From the NCBI GenBank assembly GCA_016869415.1, contig VGEI01000174.1, forward strand, positions 1-7,364: a stretch of 7,364 nucleotides of DNA. Direction: 5' to 3'. The translations under genes were made by a program, and so were the position numbers. This DNA is from Alphaproteobacteria bacterium. Its GTDB lineage: Bacteria; Pseudomonadota; Alphaproteobacteria; CACIAM-22H2. This document shows, piece by piece, positions 7,042-7,364 of this stretch. How positions within the stretch are numbered: the stretch's first letter is position 1; every line of letters begins with the position of its first letter. The notes beneath the pieces were generated by a model. That model did not search any database. It was not told where the DNA came from and saw only the letters and a list, made by a program, of their open reading frames with translations.

Positions 7042-7364
7042 ATGCCCGCTTCCCGCCTGCAGCCCAAGACAGGCCCCCGGAACCGTCTGGTCGTGGCCCT
7101 GGCCTATGACGGGCTCTGCACCTTCGAGTTCGGCGTCGCGGTGGAGATCTTTGGCCTCAAGCGGCCGGAATTCGATTTCCCCTGGTACAGGTTCATCGTC
7201 TGTGGGGTCGAGCGCGGGTCGTTAAGGGCCACCGGCGGCGTCGCCGTACGGCCGAAATACGGGCTCGACATGCTGAGCCTGGCCGGCACGATTATCATTC
7301 CTGGCTGGCGCGATTGCAGCGCGGCGCCCCCCGAACGGCTGCTCGCGGCCTTACGTAAGGCGCA
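7042..7364 (+). CDS. ftrA: FtrA-type (GlxA family) AraC-like transcriptional regulator, N-terminal part
   Basis: An open reading frame that runs off the right edge, with 107 complete codons visible. The fragment matches the N-terminal DJ-1/PfpI-like (class I glutamine amidotransferase fold) domain of GlxA/FtrA regulators: VALAYDGLCTFEFGVAVEIFG at 18-38, FPWYRFIVCG (46-55), LRATGGVAV (61-69) and TIIIPGWRD (83-91). In full-length members, about 320 residues, this sensing domain is followed by an AraC-type helix-turn-helix pair, which would lie beyond the window. I assign the FtrA subgroup from the overall resemblance of the first domain, without seeing the DNA-binding part. The ATG at 7042 has no strong ribosome-binding site, and a start slightly downstream at a GTG (about residue 18) would cut into the first strand. 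It diverges from the rhodanese gene, its probable target. The ligand is unknown. Confidence 0.82.
   Translation, partial: MPASRLQPKTGPRNRLVVALAYDGLCTFEFGVAVEIFGLKRPEFDFPWYRFIVCGVERGSLRATGGVAVRPKYGLDMLSLAGTIIIPGWRDCSAAPPERLLAALRKA

Overview
This 7.4 kb window is a dense, GC-rich stretch of ordinary-looking bacterial chromosome. The codon use, the gene families (a DUF6489-type small protein beside a thioredoxin-like 2Fe-2S ferredoxin, an FtrA-type regulator) and the short, GC-rich gaps suggest an alphaproteobacterium, perhaps from the Rhodospirillales or Hyphomicrobiales. That placement is inference from family resemblance; no rRNA or other marker is present. I see no insertion sequences, phage genes, CRISPR arrays, tRNAs or base-composition breaks, and no gap longer than 300 bases.

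Left part (8-4651, all on the minus strand). Reading in the direction of transcription, the order is a 687-residue thioredoxin-domain protein of the YyaL/SPATA20 (DUF255) family, a zinc-independent NADPH:quinone oxidoreductase, a PfkB-family sugar kinase most like 2-keto-3-deoxygluconate kinase, and a small MarR-family regulator. The gaps are 102, 78 and 87 bp. The first two each hold a strong GC-rich hairpin that starts about 20 nt after the upstream stop codon. They therefore look like separate or partly attenuated transcription units rather than one tight operon.

Middle part (4652-6551, plus strand). A 181 bp divergent gap is followed by a compact three-gene run: an 81-residue DUF6489-like protein, a 134-residue 2Fe-2S ferredoxin-domain protein whose start overlaps the preceding stop (ATGA), and a Tat-exported PhoD-type phosphoesterase starting about 7 nt after the ferredoxin stop. 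This is the most operon-like part of the window.

Right part (6538-7364). A single-domain rhodanese on the minus strand converges on and overlaps phoD by 14 bp. It diverges from an FtrA/GlxA-type AraC-family regulator that runs off the right edge. The 90 bp between them carries four ACTGG/CCAGT half-sites, two of which form a perfect inverted repeat over the rhodanese start, which suggests shared regulation. Nothing here amounts to a clearly new biological system. The best leads are this divergent regulatory region and the coupled DUF6489-ferredoxin pair.
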